Assembly: GCA_002310095.1 (NCBI GenBank)
Contig: DBYH01000018.1
Span: forward strand, 427 to 64,426
DNA: 64,000 nucleotides
From: Firmicutes bacterium UBA1191
GTDB taxonomy: Bacteria > Bacillota > Clostridia > Peptostreptococcales > Anaerovoracaceae
Direction of reading: 5' to 3'
This document shows positions 45,044-54,557 of the stretch, in pieces. How positions within the stretch are numbered: position 1 is the stretch's first letter; the number at the start of each line of letters is the position of its first letter. A model generated the notes under the pieces. That model saw only the letters and a list, made by a program, of their open reading frames with translations. It was not told where the DNA came from and did no database searches. The translations under genes and the position numbers were made by a program.

Positions 45044-47020
45044 ATGACAATCACTATGAATCAGAACATTTCCGAGCACAAATACCTCTTCCACCACGGG
45101 GCGGATTACAGGTCATACGAATTCCTCGGAGCGCACCTTTGCCGGGAGTCAGCAGCGGACACCGACGCAAAGGCAGGCTGCACTTTTCGTGTGTGGGCGC
45201 CGCGGGCGAAGAGCATCTCAGTCGTCGGCAGTTTCAACAGCTGGGATCCTGCGGCTCATGTTATGGTGCCTTTGCCTGATGACAGTGAGATATGGGAGCT
45301 GACTGTTCCGGAAGCGCGGGAGGGAGACCTCTACAAGTTCGCCGTAACGAGCGCCGCGGCAGACGGCGCTGAAAAAACCGTCTGGAAAGCCGACCCGTTC
45401 GCTTTCTTCTCGGAGAGCGGCGACCAGTCCCACGGCAGCCAGAGAGCTTCCATTATATATGACTTCCGCGCAGGATATCCTTGGGAAGACGGCGACTGGA
45501 TGGCCGAACGCGCCGCGAAGAACGTCTACGAGAGCCCGATGAACATTTACGAAGTGCACCTTGGTTCCTGGCGCAGACGCGAGGACGGCACCACCCTCAC
45601 CTACCGTGAGACCGCCGATTCGCTCATAGATTACGCCAATGGCATGGGCTACACCCACATCGAGCTTCTGCCTGTCATGGAATACCCGTACGACGGTTCC
45701 TGGGGCTACCAGGTCACCGGATACTACAGCCCGACCTCCCGCTACGGAAGACCTGAGGACCTGAAGTATCTCATCGACAAGGCCCATCAGGCAGGTCTCG
45801 GCGTCATCATGGACTGGGTGCCTGCCCACTTCCCGAAGGACGATTACGGGCTGGCGGATTTTGACGGATCCCCGCTCTACGAATACACGGATAAACTGAA
45901 AGCCGAACACAAAGGCTGGGGCACCAAGGCCTTCGACTACGGCAGGCCTGAGGTCATAAGCTTCCTCGTGTCCAACGCCTTCTACTACTGCGAGCAGTTC
46001 CACGTGGACGGACTGCGCGTGGACGCCGTGGCCGCCATGCTCTACCTGAACTACGGCCGCGAGGAGGGCGAGTGGATGCCGAACGAGGACGGCGGCGTCG
46101 AGAACAAGGAGGCCATCAAGTTCCTCCAGCGCATGAACCAGGATGTTCTCTCGAACTTCCCGGGCGTCATCACCGTCGCCGAGGAGTCGACCGCATGGCC
46201 GATGATAACCAAGCCGCCTCACGACGGCGGACTGGGTTTCAACTTCAAGTGGAACATGGGATGGATGAACGACGAGCTGGAGTACTTCGAAACAGACCCG
46301 TATTTCCGCAAAGGCATCCACGGCAAGCTGATCTTCTCTCTTGACTACGCCTGGAGCGAAAACTACATTCTGCCTGTATCCCACGACGAAGTGGTCCACG
46401 GCAAGAAATCCCTGCTCGACAAAATGCCGGGCGAATACGACAGCAAATTCGATGGTTTCCGGACCTTCATGACATACATGATCACCCACCCGGGCAAAAA
46501 ACTCACCTTCATGGGCACTGAGTTCGCCCAGTTCATCGAGTGGAATGAGAATGCTGAGCTCGACTGGCTTCTGCTTCAGTATCCGAAGCACCGGGAAGTC
46601 TGGGAGTTCGTGCGCGACCTGAACTATTACTATCTGCGCACGCCTGCCCTCTGGCGCGGGGACGACTGCCCGGAGAGCTTTAAGTGGATAGACGGCGGAA
46701 ACATCGACGATAACGTAATAACGTTCATCCGCCGCGACGTGGCCGCATCCGACAGCGGGACCGGCAGCGGCGAGCCTGCCTTTGCGGTAATATGCCTCAA
46801 TCTGTCGGGCCGCGACCTGGATAATTACAAAGTAGGCGTGCCTTCCGCAAAAGCATTCGCGCCTGTGATGGACACCGATCTTGAGAAATACGGAGGACGC
46901 GGAATCCGCTCCGCCGAAGAATATGAAGTTAAACCTGAAGGCTGGAACGGCTACGAAAACCATATCGAGCTTTCCCTTCCGGCCCTGTCAGCCATAGTGC
47001 TGGAACCAAAGGAGGTATAA
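45044..47020 (+). CDS. glgB: 1,4-alpha-glucan branching enzyme GlgB
   Basis: Creates alpha-1,6 branches in glycogen. The 658 residues contain a CBM48 domain (about 35-125), a GH13 barrel with MDWVPAHFP (region I), [12 protein letters not shown] (region II, nucleophile Asp327), VAEEST (region III, acid/base Glu) and SHDEVVHG (region IV), then a C-terminal beta domain. The long extra N-terminal domain of E. coli GlgB is absent. The region I motif has Phe where many have His-Gly context, still normal for branching enzymes. Four copies of GCAAARGCA lie within (45167, 45267, 46777, 46847). It leads the glgBCD operon. Confidence 0.97.
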   Translation: MTITMNQNISEHKYLFHHGADYRSYEFLGAHLCRESAADTDAKAGCTFRVWAPRAKSISVVGSFNSWDPAAHVMVPLPDDSEIWELTVPEAREGDLYKFAVTSAAADGAEKTVWKADPFAFFSESGDQSHGSQRASIIYDFRAGYPWEDGDWMAERAAKNVYESPMNIYEVHLGSWRRREDGTTLTYRETADSLIDYANGMGYTHIELLPVMEYPYDGSWGYQVTGYYSPTSRYGRPEDLKYLIDKAHQAGLGVIMDWVPAHFPKDDYGLADFDGSPLYEYTDKLKAEHKGWGTKAFDYGRPEVISFLVSNAFYYCEQFHVDGLRVDAVAAMLYLNYGREEGEWMPNEDGGVENKEAIKFLQRMNQDVLSNFPGVITVAEESTAWPMITKPPHDGGLGFNFKWNMGWMNDELEYFETDPYFRKGIHGKLIFSLDYAWSENYILPVSHDEVVHGKKSLLDKMPGEYDSKFDGFRTFMTYMITHPGKKLTFMGTEFAQFIEWNENAELDWLLLQYPKHREVWEFVRDLNYYYLRTPALWRGDDCPESFKWIDGGNIDDNVITFIRRDVAASDSGTGSGEPAFAVICLNLSGRDLDNYKVGVPSAKAFAPVMDTDLEKYGGRGIRSAEEYEVKPEGWNGYENHIELSLPALSAIVLEPKEV

Positions 47021-47024
47021 GAAT

Positions 47025-48239
47025 ATGGCAAGAAAGAAGAAATGCGTCGCAATGCTTCTTGCCGGAGGCCAGGGATCGAGACTGGCGCCGCTGACCGAAA
47101 ATGTTGCAAAGCCCGCAGTGCCTTTTGGAGGAAGATACCGCATTATCGACTTCTCCCTCTCGAACTGCGTCAACTCCGGAATAGATACGGTCGGAGTTCT
47201 GACACAGTACCAGCCCCTGGAGCTGAACGACTATCTGGGCACCGGCGACCCGTGGGATCTGGACCTGAACTACGGCGGGCTCCACGTGCTTCCGCCTTAC
47301 CAGGCGGCTAAGGGCGGCGACTGGTTCAAAGGCACGGCAAACGCCATCTACCAGAACCAGAAGTTCATCAGAAACTACAACCCGGACTACATTCTCGTGC
47401 TGTCCGGAGACCATATCTACAAGATGAACTACGACATCATGATCCAGGAGCACATCGACAATGACGCCGACGCTACGATCGCTGTCATGGACGTTCCTAT
47501 TGAGGAGGCGAGCCGCTTCGGCATCATGAGCACGGACTCGACCGGACGCATCACTGAGTTCGCCGAGAAGCCCGCGGAGCCTAAGAGCACTCTGGCTTCA
47601 ATGGGCGTCTACGTTTTCAATACCGATAAGCTCCTTGCCTATCTTGAGGCGGACGAGCAGAATCCCGAGTCGGACAACGACTTCGGCAAAAACGTCATAC
47701 CGGCAATGCTGGCAGGCGGAGAAAAACTCCACGCCTACCTCTACGCCGGTTACTGGCGGGACGTCGGTACTCTGTCATCCTACTGGAGCGCCAACATGGA
47801 TACCCTGGGCGACGATCCTGAGCTCTGGCTCAACGACGACGGCTGGCGTATCTACTACAGACATGACATACAGGCCCCGACATATCTGGGCGAGCACGCG
47901 TCACTGAACAACTGCAATGTAGCGGCCGGGAACGAAATCGACGGACATGTTTCCGACTCGGTTCTCGGAAGCAACATCATCATAGAAGAAGGCGCCGCCG
48001 TCAAAGACTGCGTCATCATGAACAACGTTGTGATCGAAGCAGGAGCCACAGTTGAATACGCGATCATCGACAGAGACGTGCGCGTCTGCGAGGGCGTCAA
48101 GGTCGGCGGTCCAAAGGAGACTACAGAGCTGACCGTCATCGCCGCGGGCGAGACTGTCGGCGGAACGGGAGATCTGCTCGGACGGTTCTGCGCCGGAGAT
48201 GGACCCGGAGACGGAGCTAACGAAAGGAAGGAGGTGTAG
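47025..48239 (+). CDS. glgC: Glucose-1-phosphate adenylyltransferase GlgC
   Basis: Makes ADP-glucose, the committed step of glycogen synthesis. The 404-residue protein has the nucleotide loop [13 protein letters not shown] (near 12-24), [15 protein letters not shown], the catalytic Asp in LSGDHIYKM and the Lys in EFAEKP, then a left-handed beta-helix domain (about 290-370). The ribosome site AAAGGAGG overlaps the last codons of glgB. It precedes glgD by three bases. Together they form the GlgC/GlgD heterotetramer type known from Bacillus and clostridia. Confidence 0.97.
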   Translation: MARKKKCVAMLLAGGQGSRLAPLTENVAKPAVPFGGRYRIIDFSLSNCVNSGIDTVGVLTQYQPLELNDYLGTGDPWDLDLNYGGLHVLPPYQAAKGGDWFKGTANAIYQNQKFIRNYNPDYILVLSGDHIYKMNYDIMIQEHIDNDADATIAVMDVPIEEASRFGIMSTDSTGRITEFAEKPAEPKSTLASMGVYVFNTDKLLAYLEADEQNPESDNDFGKNVIPAMLAGGEKLHAYLYAGYWRDVGTLSSYWSANMDTLGDDPELWLNDDGWRIYYRHDIQAPTYLGEHASLNNCNVAAGNEIDGHVSDSVLGSNIIIEEGAAVKDCVIMNNVVIEAGATVEYAIIDRDVRVCEGVKVGGPKETTELTVIAAGETVGGTGDLLGRFCAGDGPGDGANERKEV

Positions 48240-48242
48240 CGA

Positions 48243-49370
48243 ATGAACATGCTTGGACTTATATTCGCGGATAAACACAACAACGACATCGGCGAACTTA
48301 CCGCGAGAAGAACATTTGCCGCACTGCCTTTTGGCGCGAGATACCGCCTGATCGACTTCTTCATTTCCAACATGACAAACTCTGGCGTACGCAACATCGG
48401 AGTTGTCGCCACGACTAAATACGAAAGCCTCATGGCCCATGTCCGTTACGGCGGCGAATGGGACCTTGACAGAAGAAAATCCGGAATCATAGTGCTTCCT
48501 CCATTCTCATACTTCGGCGGCGAAGTCCGTTACGAGAACATACTGGAAGCCCTGCAGGCAAACATCGCCTACATCAGAGAAAGCAAAGAGCCTTACGTCC
48601 TCTTCACCTGCTGCGACGCGGTCGGCAACATAGATTACGCCGCCATGCTCGAGGCGCACGTGAAGAGCGGGGCCAGGTTCACCTGCCTTTGCACTAAAAA
48701 TCCTCTCAACAAGGAGCCGGGCGTTCAGACGACCGAATTCATTGTCGCGCCTGACGGCAGAGTCAAGGATATTCTCATTCACGACGGCGCGAACGGCCAG
48801 ACTGAGGGAGCCTACACGGGAACTCATACCTACATAATGGGGCGTGACGACCTGCTCGGAATCCTGGAGGAATCCATCGATCACAAGAAGACCAGCCTGC
48901 GTAAAGACGTCCTCAAGCCGGCCCTGAATGATTCCAAGGTCATGGCTTATGTGGCTGATGAGACGCTGATGTTCATCGATTCGGACGCTTCTTACCTGAA
49001 GAGCAACCTGGATCTGCTGAACTCAGACATCCGCCGCGAGCTGTTCGGACAGGAACTGCGTCCGATTATCACCCGGGCGGGCAACAGCTCACCTGCTTAC
49101 TACAGCGATGATTCCGTTACTACGAACTCCATCATCGCGGCAGGATCCGTCATCGAGGGCACCGTGCGCAACTCCATCATATTCAGAGGCGTGCACATCA
49201 AGAAAGGCGCCGTGGTCGAAAACTGCGTAATCAATCAGGACAGCACCATCGGTGAAGGCGCGGTACTCAACTACGCCATTCTGGACAAGGACGTCCTGAT
49301 CAACGACAAGCGCCTGCTGTCCGGCTACATCACTCACCCGTTCTACGTGAAGAAGGGGGCGGTAATTTAA
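48243..49370 (+). CDS. glgD: GlgD, non-catalytic partner of GlgC
   Basis: A GlgC-like protein of 375 residues that lacks the catalytic features. The GGQGSRL loop is absent (the N-terminus reads LGLIFADKHNNDIGELTARR), and where GlgC has SGDH it reads CCDAVGNID. The fold, PFGARYRLIDFFISNM and the C-terminal beta-helix with GAVVENCVINQDSTIGEGA are kept. In Firmicutes GlgD modulates the activity of GlgC. AAGGAAGGAGG stands before the ATG. The gene ends before an inverted repeat and the GH13 gene. Confidence 0.95.
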   Translation: MNMLGLIFADKHNNDIGELTARRTFAALPFGARYRLIDFFISNMTNSGVRNIGVVATTKYESLMAHVRYGGEWDLDRRKSGIIVLPPFSYFGGEVRYENILEALQANIAYIRESKEPYVLFTCCDAVGNIDYAAMLEAHVKSGARFTCLCTKNPLNKEPGVQTTEFIVAPDGRVKDILIHDGANGQTEGAYTGTHTYIMGRDDLLGILEESIDHKKTSLRKDVLKPALNDSKVMAYVADETLMFIDSDASYLKSNLDLLNSDIRRELFGQELRPIITRAGNSSPAYYSDDSVTTNSIIAAGSVIEGTVRNSIIFRGVHIKKGAVVENCVINQDSTIGEGAVLNYAILDKDVLINDKRLLSGYITHPFYVKKGAVI

Positions 49371-49377
49371 TCCGCGC

Positions 49378-49395
49378 GGCAAATCCCGATTTGTC
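49378..49395 (+). promoter_or_regulatory. Inverted repeat between glgD and the GH13 gene
   Basis: GGCAAATC, CC, GATTTGTC: an 8-base inverted repeat with one G-U pair, 18 bases before the ATG of the amylase gene. That ATG has no visible ribosome site. The repeat has no T-run, so I do not call it a terminator. It may affect translation or RNA processing. Confidence 0.4.
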
Positions 49396-49412
49396 GATAT
49401 TAATTGACTTGC

Positions 49413-51374
49413 ATGACAGAAGTAATTTTTAACTCCAGAGACGAATACTATAAGAAACCGCTGGGCGCGGTGATCGCGGACACTGAGCTGGCGTTCAGAA
49501 TAAAGGTCGCGCGCTCCCTTGACCCTGTCGGCGCGCATCTTGTCGTGCATTATGACAGGCACGATAACCCGGCGGTGTACGAGATGACAGCCGACGGCGC
49601 TGATATCCCGGCCGAGACTGCTGCCGCGGACGGTTTCCTGACGTACGCCGTGTCATTCACCATCCACGACACGGGACTCTACTGGTACCACTTCGAGATC
49701 GAGACCGCGGGCGACCCGGATTCGGGCGAGCAGGAAGGCGTCCTTCTGGTTGGCCGCGACACATCGAATAACGCCGCCATCATCACGTCACCGGACTGGC
49801 CGGCAACCTGGCAGCAGACCGTTTACAGACGCGACTACGAAGCACCCGAGTGGATATACGGCGGAGTCTATTACCATGTCTTTGTGGACAGATTCAACAA
49901 GTCCGGCCGCGATGACCCAACTCTGACAGGCGGGGCACACAACGGACAGCCAATTCCCGAAGGCCGCACTTTTCACGACGACTGGACCGACATTCCTGAC
50001 TGGGAGCCGGTCAACGGTAAAATCTACAACAATGACTTTTTCGGCGGAGACTTAAACGGCGTCAGGCAGAAGCTGGATTACCTGGCTTCCCTCAACGTGA
50101 CGTGCATTTACCTGAGCCCGATTTTTGAGGCCTACTCCAGCCACAAATACGATACCGGTAACTACGAGGTCATCGATCCGATGTTCGGGACAGAAGAGGA
50201 TTTCCGTGCCCTTTGCAGCGAGGCCGCGAAGCTGGGAATCCGCGTCATCTGCGACGGAGTCTTCGCCCACACCGGATCGGATTCCAAATACTTTGATAAA
50301 TACGGACACTACGCTGACCGCGCCGCTGACGCGGGAGACGAAATAATACCGGGCGCCTTCGGACATCCCGAATCCCCGTACCGCAGCTGGTACTTCTTCC
50401 ACGACGACGATACCTACGACTGCTGGTGGGATTTCAGGACTCTCCCGAAGGTCAACAAGCGCGACCCGGGCTACGTGGAATACATTACCGGCGGCGATGG
50501 TATCGTGCGCAGGTGGCTGCGGGCGGGAGCGAGCGGCTGGCGTCTCGATGTGGCAGATGAGCTGCCGAACGACTTCATAGACGCGTTGGTTGGCGCCGCA
50601 AAGGCAGAAAAGCCAGACGCACTCATCGTCGGTGAGGTCTGGGAGGACGCGTCCAACAAGATCGCCTACGACGAGCGCAAAAACTACTTTGAGGGCAAGC
50701 GTCTGGATTCGGTTATGAACTACCCTTTCCGCACGGCGATCATCGACTTCGTCCGCCGCGGAAACGCGGAAGGACTGGCGCAGACTGTCGAGAGCATCAC
50801 GGAGAATTATCCGCCGGAGGTTCTGGGCAGCCTGATGAATGTGCTGGGCACTCACGACAGTGTCCGCGTCATCACGGCCCTGGCCGGCGAAGAGTTCGAC
50901 GCCGACACCCCTCGTTTTATACAGGCCGGCACACACCTGAACGAAGAAGAATGGGCCCGGGGAATCGAACTGCTGAAGACAGCGTCGCTGCTGCAGATGA
51001 CTCTGCCCGGCGTCCCTTGCATATACTACGGCGACGAAGCCGGAGTCGAGGGTTACAAGGATCCGTTCAACCGTACCTGCTACCCTTGGGGTCATGAGAA
51101 CAGGGAGCTTCTCGACTGGTACAGGAAGATCACCGCTATACGCTCATCCCATACAGTCTACCGGCAGGGAACTTACCGCACCCTGGCGGCGGCGGGCGGC
51201 TTCTATGCCTTTGAACGCAGAGACGGCGACGCGATAATCACCGCGGCCAACTGCGGCCCGGCAACGTACAGCTTCCGGCTGGACGGAGCATGGCGCGATC
51301 TGCTGACAGAGAGACACATTGAAGGATCTATTACTGTATTTCCGGGCGACAGACTGCTCCTGGAACAAGTATGA
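49413..51374 (+). CDS. GH13 neopullulanase/cyclomaltodextrinase-type amylase
   Basis: A cytoplasmic alpha-glucan hydrolase of 653 residues (no signal peptide). An N-terminal beta-sandwich like CBM34 spans about 1-135, then the GH13 barrel with YYHVFVDRFN, CDGVFAHTGSDS (region I), GWRLDVADELPND (region II, nucleophile), VGEVWED (region III, acid/base) and LGTHDSVR (region IV). These fit the GH13_20 neopullulanase/maltogenic amylase group, which trims oligosaccharides from glycogen breakdown. The ATG at 49413 has no Shine-Dalgarno; a TTG at 49404 in frame has none either. Residues before the barrel are needed for dimer-type active sites in relatives. Confidence 0.92.
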   Translation: MTEVIFNSRDEYYKKPLGAVIADTELAFRIKVARSLDPVGAHLVVHYDRHDNPAVYEMTADGADIPAETAAADGFLTYAVSFTIHDTGLYWYHFEIETAGDPDSGEQEGVLLVGRDTSNNAAIITSPDWPATWQQTVYRRDYEAPEWIYGGVYYHVFVDRFNKSGRDDPTLTGGAHNGQPIPEGRTFHDDWTDIPDWEPVNGKIYNNDFFGGDLNGVRQKLDYLASLNVTCIYLSPIFEAYSSHKYDTGNYEVIDPMFGTEEDFRALCSEAAKLGIRVICDGVFAHTGSDSKYFDKYGHYADRAADAGDEIIPGAFGHPESPYRSWYFFHDDDTYDCWWDFRTLPKVNKRDPGYVEYITGGDGIVRRWLRAGASGWRLDVADELPNDFIDALVGAAKAEKPDALIVGEVWEDASNKIAYDERKNYFEGKRLDSVMNYPFRTAIIDFVRRGNAEGLAQTVESITENYPPEVLGSLMNVLGTHDSVRVITALAGEEFDADTPRFIQAGTHLNEEEWARGIELLKTASLLQMTLPGVPCIYYGDEAGVEGYKDPFNRTCYPWGHENRELLDWYRKITAIRSSHTVYRQGTYRTLAAAGGFYAFERRDGDAIITAANCGPATYSFRLDGAWRDLLTERHIEGSITVFPGDRLLLEQV

Positions 51375-51434
51375 TAAGATAGAGAAGAATGCTTTTGCAT
51401 TAACAGGGGTAACTGCCAGAATTGGAGGGTCATA

Positions 51435-52814
51435 ATGACAGAAGAATACATCTTAAAAATCGCGGAAAGAGAAGGAATTCCCATTGAGGAACTCGAGGAA
51501 AAGCTCCGCCATTTCGAATCCTTCGGCCTTGACGGGCAGGCGTTCAGAGCGTACCGCGGATGGGAACTCACCGATGACGAATGCCTCGTTCTGAAGGAAG
51601 AACTCGCGAAGAGAGAAGATGTCATCAGGAAAAAGCAGGAAGACATGGCCGCGATCATTTCCCGCAAGACCGGCATCGACAAGGAGGAGATCCTCGCGAA
51701 ATACCACCTCGCGAAGGAATGCGGCTACAAATCCTACTGGTTCGCCATAGACGGAATCTACCTGCTGAGCGACGAGGAAATCAGAAACCACAAGAACATG
51801 CGCGACGTCGGATACGGTGAGGATCTGCAGGAAGAGAACGAGCAGAGGCTCAAGAAGCTGAGCAAGAAAATCCGCAACAAGACCGAATGGAACAAGGCGC
51901 AGTACAGGCTGGAATTTCTGAAAGCCAGGAACAACTGCGAGTGCGCGGCTGATGAGTACTCGGTCTACAGGATCTGGAAGAAGTCTCCGGAGGACGCGCG
52001 GGAGATGCTGACGGCCGGCATCAAACACAGAATCTGGTTCTGCAACGCTTCGACTTACGAAAAGAGCATACTGTTCCGGAACAAGGTGCTGTTCAGCGAG
52101 GCCTGCAGCGACTTCATGAACAGAGTCACTTTTGCGACGGACGGCCTGACATATGAGGATTTCACCGAAAAGATCAAGGGTCTGGACAAGATAGTTTACA
52201 AACTCGCCGAGGGTAACAAAGGAATCGGCTTCGAGAGTTTCGATGTGAACGGAAGCGAAGAACAGAACCGCGAAGTCTACGAGCATATCCGCGGTCTTGA
52301 ACCCGGCATAATAGAAGAGTACATACGCCAGCATCCGGCCATCGCGTCATTCTACCCTGACGCGGTCAACACCCTCCGTGTTGTAACGGCCATCGGATAC
52401 GGCGAAGCGAAAGTCATAATGGCAGCCCTTCGAACGGGAACCGACGGAAGCATCGACAACTGGTCCCAGGGCGGCATCTCCGCCGGCGTTAACATCGAGA
52501 CCGGAATAATTGAAACAGAAGGCGTGGACTACAACGGCAAAAAGCACGCGATCCATCCGATCGGCGGCGTGGTGTTCAGAGGCTTCCGTATTCCTGACTG
52601 GAATGAAGTCGTATCATGCTGCTGCAAAGCCGCCGAGAGATTCCCGGATTTTCCGTTCATCGGCTGGGACGTCTCAGTGCTTGAGGACGGCAGAGTCGCA
52701 CTTATCGAAGGCAACCCTGATTTTGGCATCAAGGCTATTCAGACGCCGTACGCGAGAGCGGGCGTCGGCCTGAGAGACCGTGTTGAGCAATACATAGAAT
52801 TGGCGAAAGGATAA
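51435..52814 (+). CDS. Sugar-transfer-associated ATP-grasp protein with duplicated helical N-terminus
   Basis: A 459-residue protein whose C-terminal half (about 200-459) matches the ATP-grasp family linked to polysaccharide export clusters (PF14397 type): KLAEGNKGIG for ATP, EEYIRQHPAIASFYPDAVNTLRVVT, and the metal-binding GWDVSVLEDGRVALIEGNPDFG-like end with Asp, Glu and Asn. The N-terminal part holds two copies of a 43-residue unit (about 6-49 and 74-115), each ending in a WEL/IYLL then (T/S)D(D/E)E pattern. No such protein belongs to the standard glycogen pathway; its substrate is unknown. GGAGGG precedes the ATG. The gene sits between the amylase and pgm, three bases before pgm. Confidence 0.82.
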   Translation: MTEEYILKIAEREGIPIEELEEKLRHFESFGLDGQAFRAYRGWELTDDECLVLKEELAKREDVIRKKQEDMAAIISRKTGIDKEEILAKYHLAKECGYKSYWFAIDGIYLLSDEEIRNHKNMRDVGYGEDLQEENEQRLKKLSKKIRNKTEWNKAQYRLEFLKARNNCECAADEYSVYRIWKKSPEDAREMLTAGIKHRIWFCNASTYEKSILFRNKVLFSEACSDFMNRVTFATDGLTYEDFTEKIKGLDKIVYKLAEGNKGIGFESFDVNGSEEQNREVYEHIRGLEPGIIEEYIRQHPAIASFYPDAVNTLRVVTAIGYGEAKVIMAALRTGTDGSIDNWSQGGISAGVNIETGIIETEGVDYNGKKHAIHPIGGVVFRGFRIPDWNEVVSCCCKAAERFPDFPFIGWDVSVLEDGRVALIEGNPDFGIKAIQTPYARAGVGLRDRVEQYIELAKG

Positions 52815-52817
52815 ATC

Positions 52818-54554
52818 ATGAATTACAGAGAAGAATACAACCGCTGGCTGGTCAGCGACCTGGTCGACGAGGCCACCAAAGAAGAACTCCGCGGGATCGC
52901 GGGTGACGAAAAAGAAATCGAGGGCCGCTTCAGCAAGCTGCTCGACTTTGGAACAGCCGGCCTACGCGGCATCATGTGCGCGGGCCTCTTCGGCATGAAC
53001 GTCTACACGGTCCGCTACGCGACCCAGGGCCTGGCCAACCTGATCAACAGCAGCGACGAACCTGGCAAAAGCGGCGTAACCATCGCCCACGATTCCAGAA
53101 ACAACTCAGACCTCTTCGCGCGCGAGGCTGCGGGCGTGCTTGCCGCCAACGGCATCCACGTCTACTTCTTCGAGAGCCTGCGTCCGACGCCGGAGCTGTC
53201 CTTCGCCCTGCGCGAGACCGACTCCATAGCGGGCATCAACATCACCGCCAGCCACAACCCGAAGGAGTACAACGGCTACAAAGTCTACTGGGCCGACGGC
53301 GCCCAGCTCCCGCCTGAGCACGCGGCGGAAGTCGCTGAGTCCATGAAGCGAAGCGACATATTTGATGACGTGAAGACCATGGATTTCGCGAAGGCAGCCT
53401 CAGACGGTTTCATCACCATCATCGGCGATGAGATAGACGAGAAATATCTTTCGAACGTACTCTCACAGTCCGCAAGCGCCGAATCCGTTCGCGCGGCGGC
53501 GGACTTCAAACTCATATACACGCCGCTTCACGGCACGGGTTACAAACTGGTGCCGGAAGTACTGAAGCGCCTCGGCGCAAAGAACATCATCACGGTTCCG
53601 GAGCAGATGATCATCGACGGTAACTTCCCGACAGTCGCCTCTCCGAACCCTGACAACATCGGCACCTTCGGACTCGCCATCGATCTCGCGAAGGCAAACG
53701 ACGCCAATCTGATCATCGGCACTGACCCTGACGGCGACCGCTGCGGCGCTGTCGTCAGAAACGGCGATGAGTTTGTCATGCTGAGCGGAAACCAGATAGG
53801 CGTGCTGCTTCTCGACTACCTGATCCAGGCGAAGAAAGAGGCCGGCGCTCTGGCTCCGAACGCGGCGGCGGTAAAGAGCGTCGTCTCGACTCCGATGGCA
53901 AACGTCATCTGTGATGAGAACGATGTGACGATGATCGAAGTTCTCACCGGTTTCAAGTACATCGGCGAGAAGATCAAGGAGTGGGAAGCAAACGGCGAGC
54001 ACACTTACCTCTTCGGTTTCGAAGAGAGCAACGGCTACCTGGCAGGAACCTACGCCCGCGACAAGGACGCCGTGGTCGCGTCGATGCTCCTCTATGAGAT
54101 GGCCTGCTACTACTCGCTGAAGGGTCTCACACTCTACGAGGTGCTGCAGGAGATGTATAAAAAATACGGCTTCTTCAAGGAAGAAGTCATATCCATACAG
54201 TTCGAAGGCTTCGACGCCCAGGATAAGATGGCTGCGGTCATGAAGGACCTGAGGGCAAACCCGCCTGCCGAGATCGGCTACCCGATCGAATTCATCCGCG
54301 ACTACGCCAGCGGAGTTGTGACGGTAGTCCTGCCTGCATGCGGCGCCGCTCCCGGAGACACCTATCCGACCGGTCTGCCATCCGCGAACATGCTCTTTTA
54401 CGAGCTGACCGGCGGCTCCAAGGCAGTCGTCCGTCCTTCCGGTACCGAGCCAAAAGTTAAACTGTACCTCATGGCCCAGGGTTCCGACGCCGCCTCAGCA
54501 GGCGCCGCCCTCGACGCAATCCGTTCAGCTTTGACCGATATCGTAAAGGCATAA
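52818..54554 (+). CDS. pgm: Phosphoglucomutase (alpha-PGM/PMM family)
   Basis: Interconverts glucose 1- and 6-phosphate, linking glycogen to glycolysis. The 578 residues follow the Firmicutes PgcA form: LDFGTAGLRGIM, the phosphoserine loop NITASHNPKEYNG, the metal loop GTDPDGDRCG, the sugar loop GFEESNGYLAGTYARDKD and the phosphate loop VRPSGTEPKVKLY. AAAGGA lies close before the ATG. It closes the glgB operon and is convergent with malQ, with only three bases between the stops. Confidence 0.96.
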   Translation: MNYREEYNRWLVSDLVDEATKEELRGIAGDEKEIEGRFSKLLDFGTAGLRGIMCAGLFGMNVYTVRYATQGLANLINSSDEPGKSGVTIAHDSRNNSDLFAREAAGVLAANGIHVYFFESLRPTPELSFALRETDSIAGINITASHNPKEYNGYKVYWADGAQLPPEHAAEVAESMKRSDIFDDVKTMDFAKAASDGFITIIGDEIDEKYLSNVLSQSASAESVRAAADFKLIYTPLHGTGYKLVPEVLKRLGAKNIITVPEQMIIDGNFPTVASPNPDNIGTFGLAIDLAKANDANLIIGTDPDGDRCGAVVRNGDEFVMLSGNQIGVLLLDYLIQAKKEAGALAPNAAAVKSVVSTPMANVICDENDVTMIEVLTGFKYIGEKIKEWEANGEHTYLFGFEESNGYLAGTYARDKDAVVASMLLYEMACYYSLKGLTLYEVLQEMYKKYGFFKEEVISIQFEGFDAQDKMAAVMKDLRANPPAEIGYPIEFIRDYASGVVTVVLPACGAAPGDTYPTGLPSANMLFYELTGGSKAVVRPSGTEPKVKLYLMAQGSDAASAGAALDAIRSALTDIVKA

Positions 54555-54557
54555 TTA

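Noticed and set aside
45218..46963. Very long open frame on the minus strand opposite glgB
   Set aside because: It is the codon-bias shadow of glgB: GC-rich third positions remove stops in the antisense frame. It has no ribosome site and no recognisable domain, while glgB is unmistakable. The same applies to long frames opposite glgA, malQ, glgP and the GH13 gene.
54555..54557. Missing terminator between pgm and malQ
   Set aside because: The stops are three bases apart and no hairpin is visible, but overlapping 3' ends are common in this compact genome and need not mean anything.
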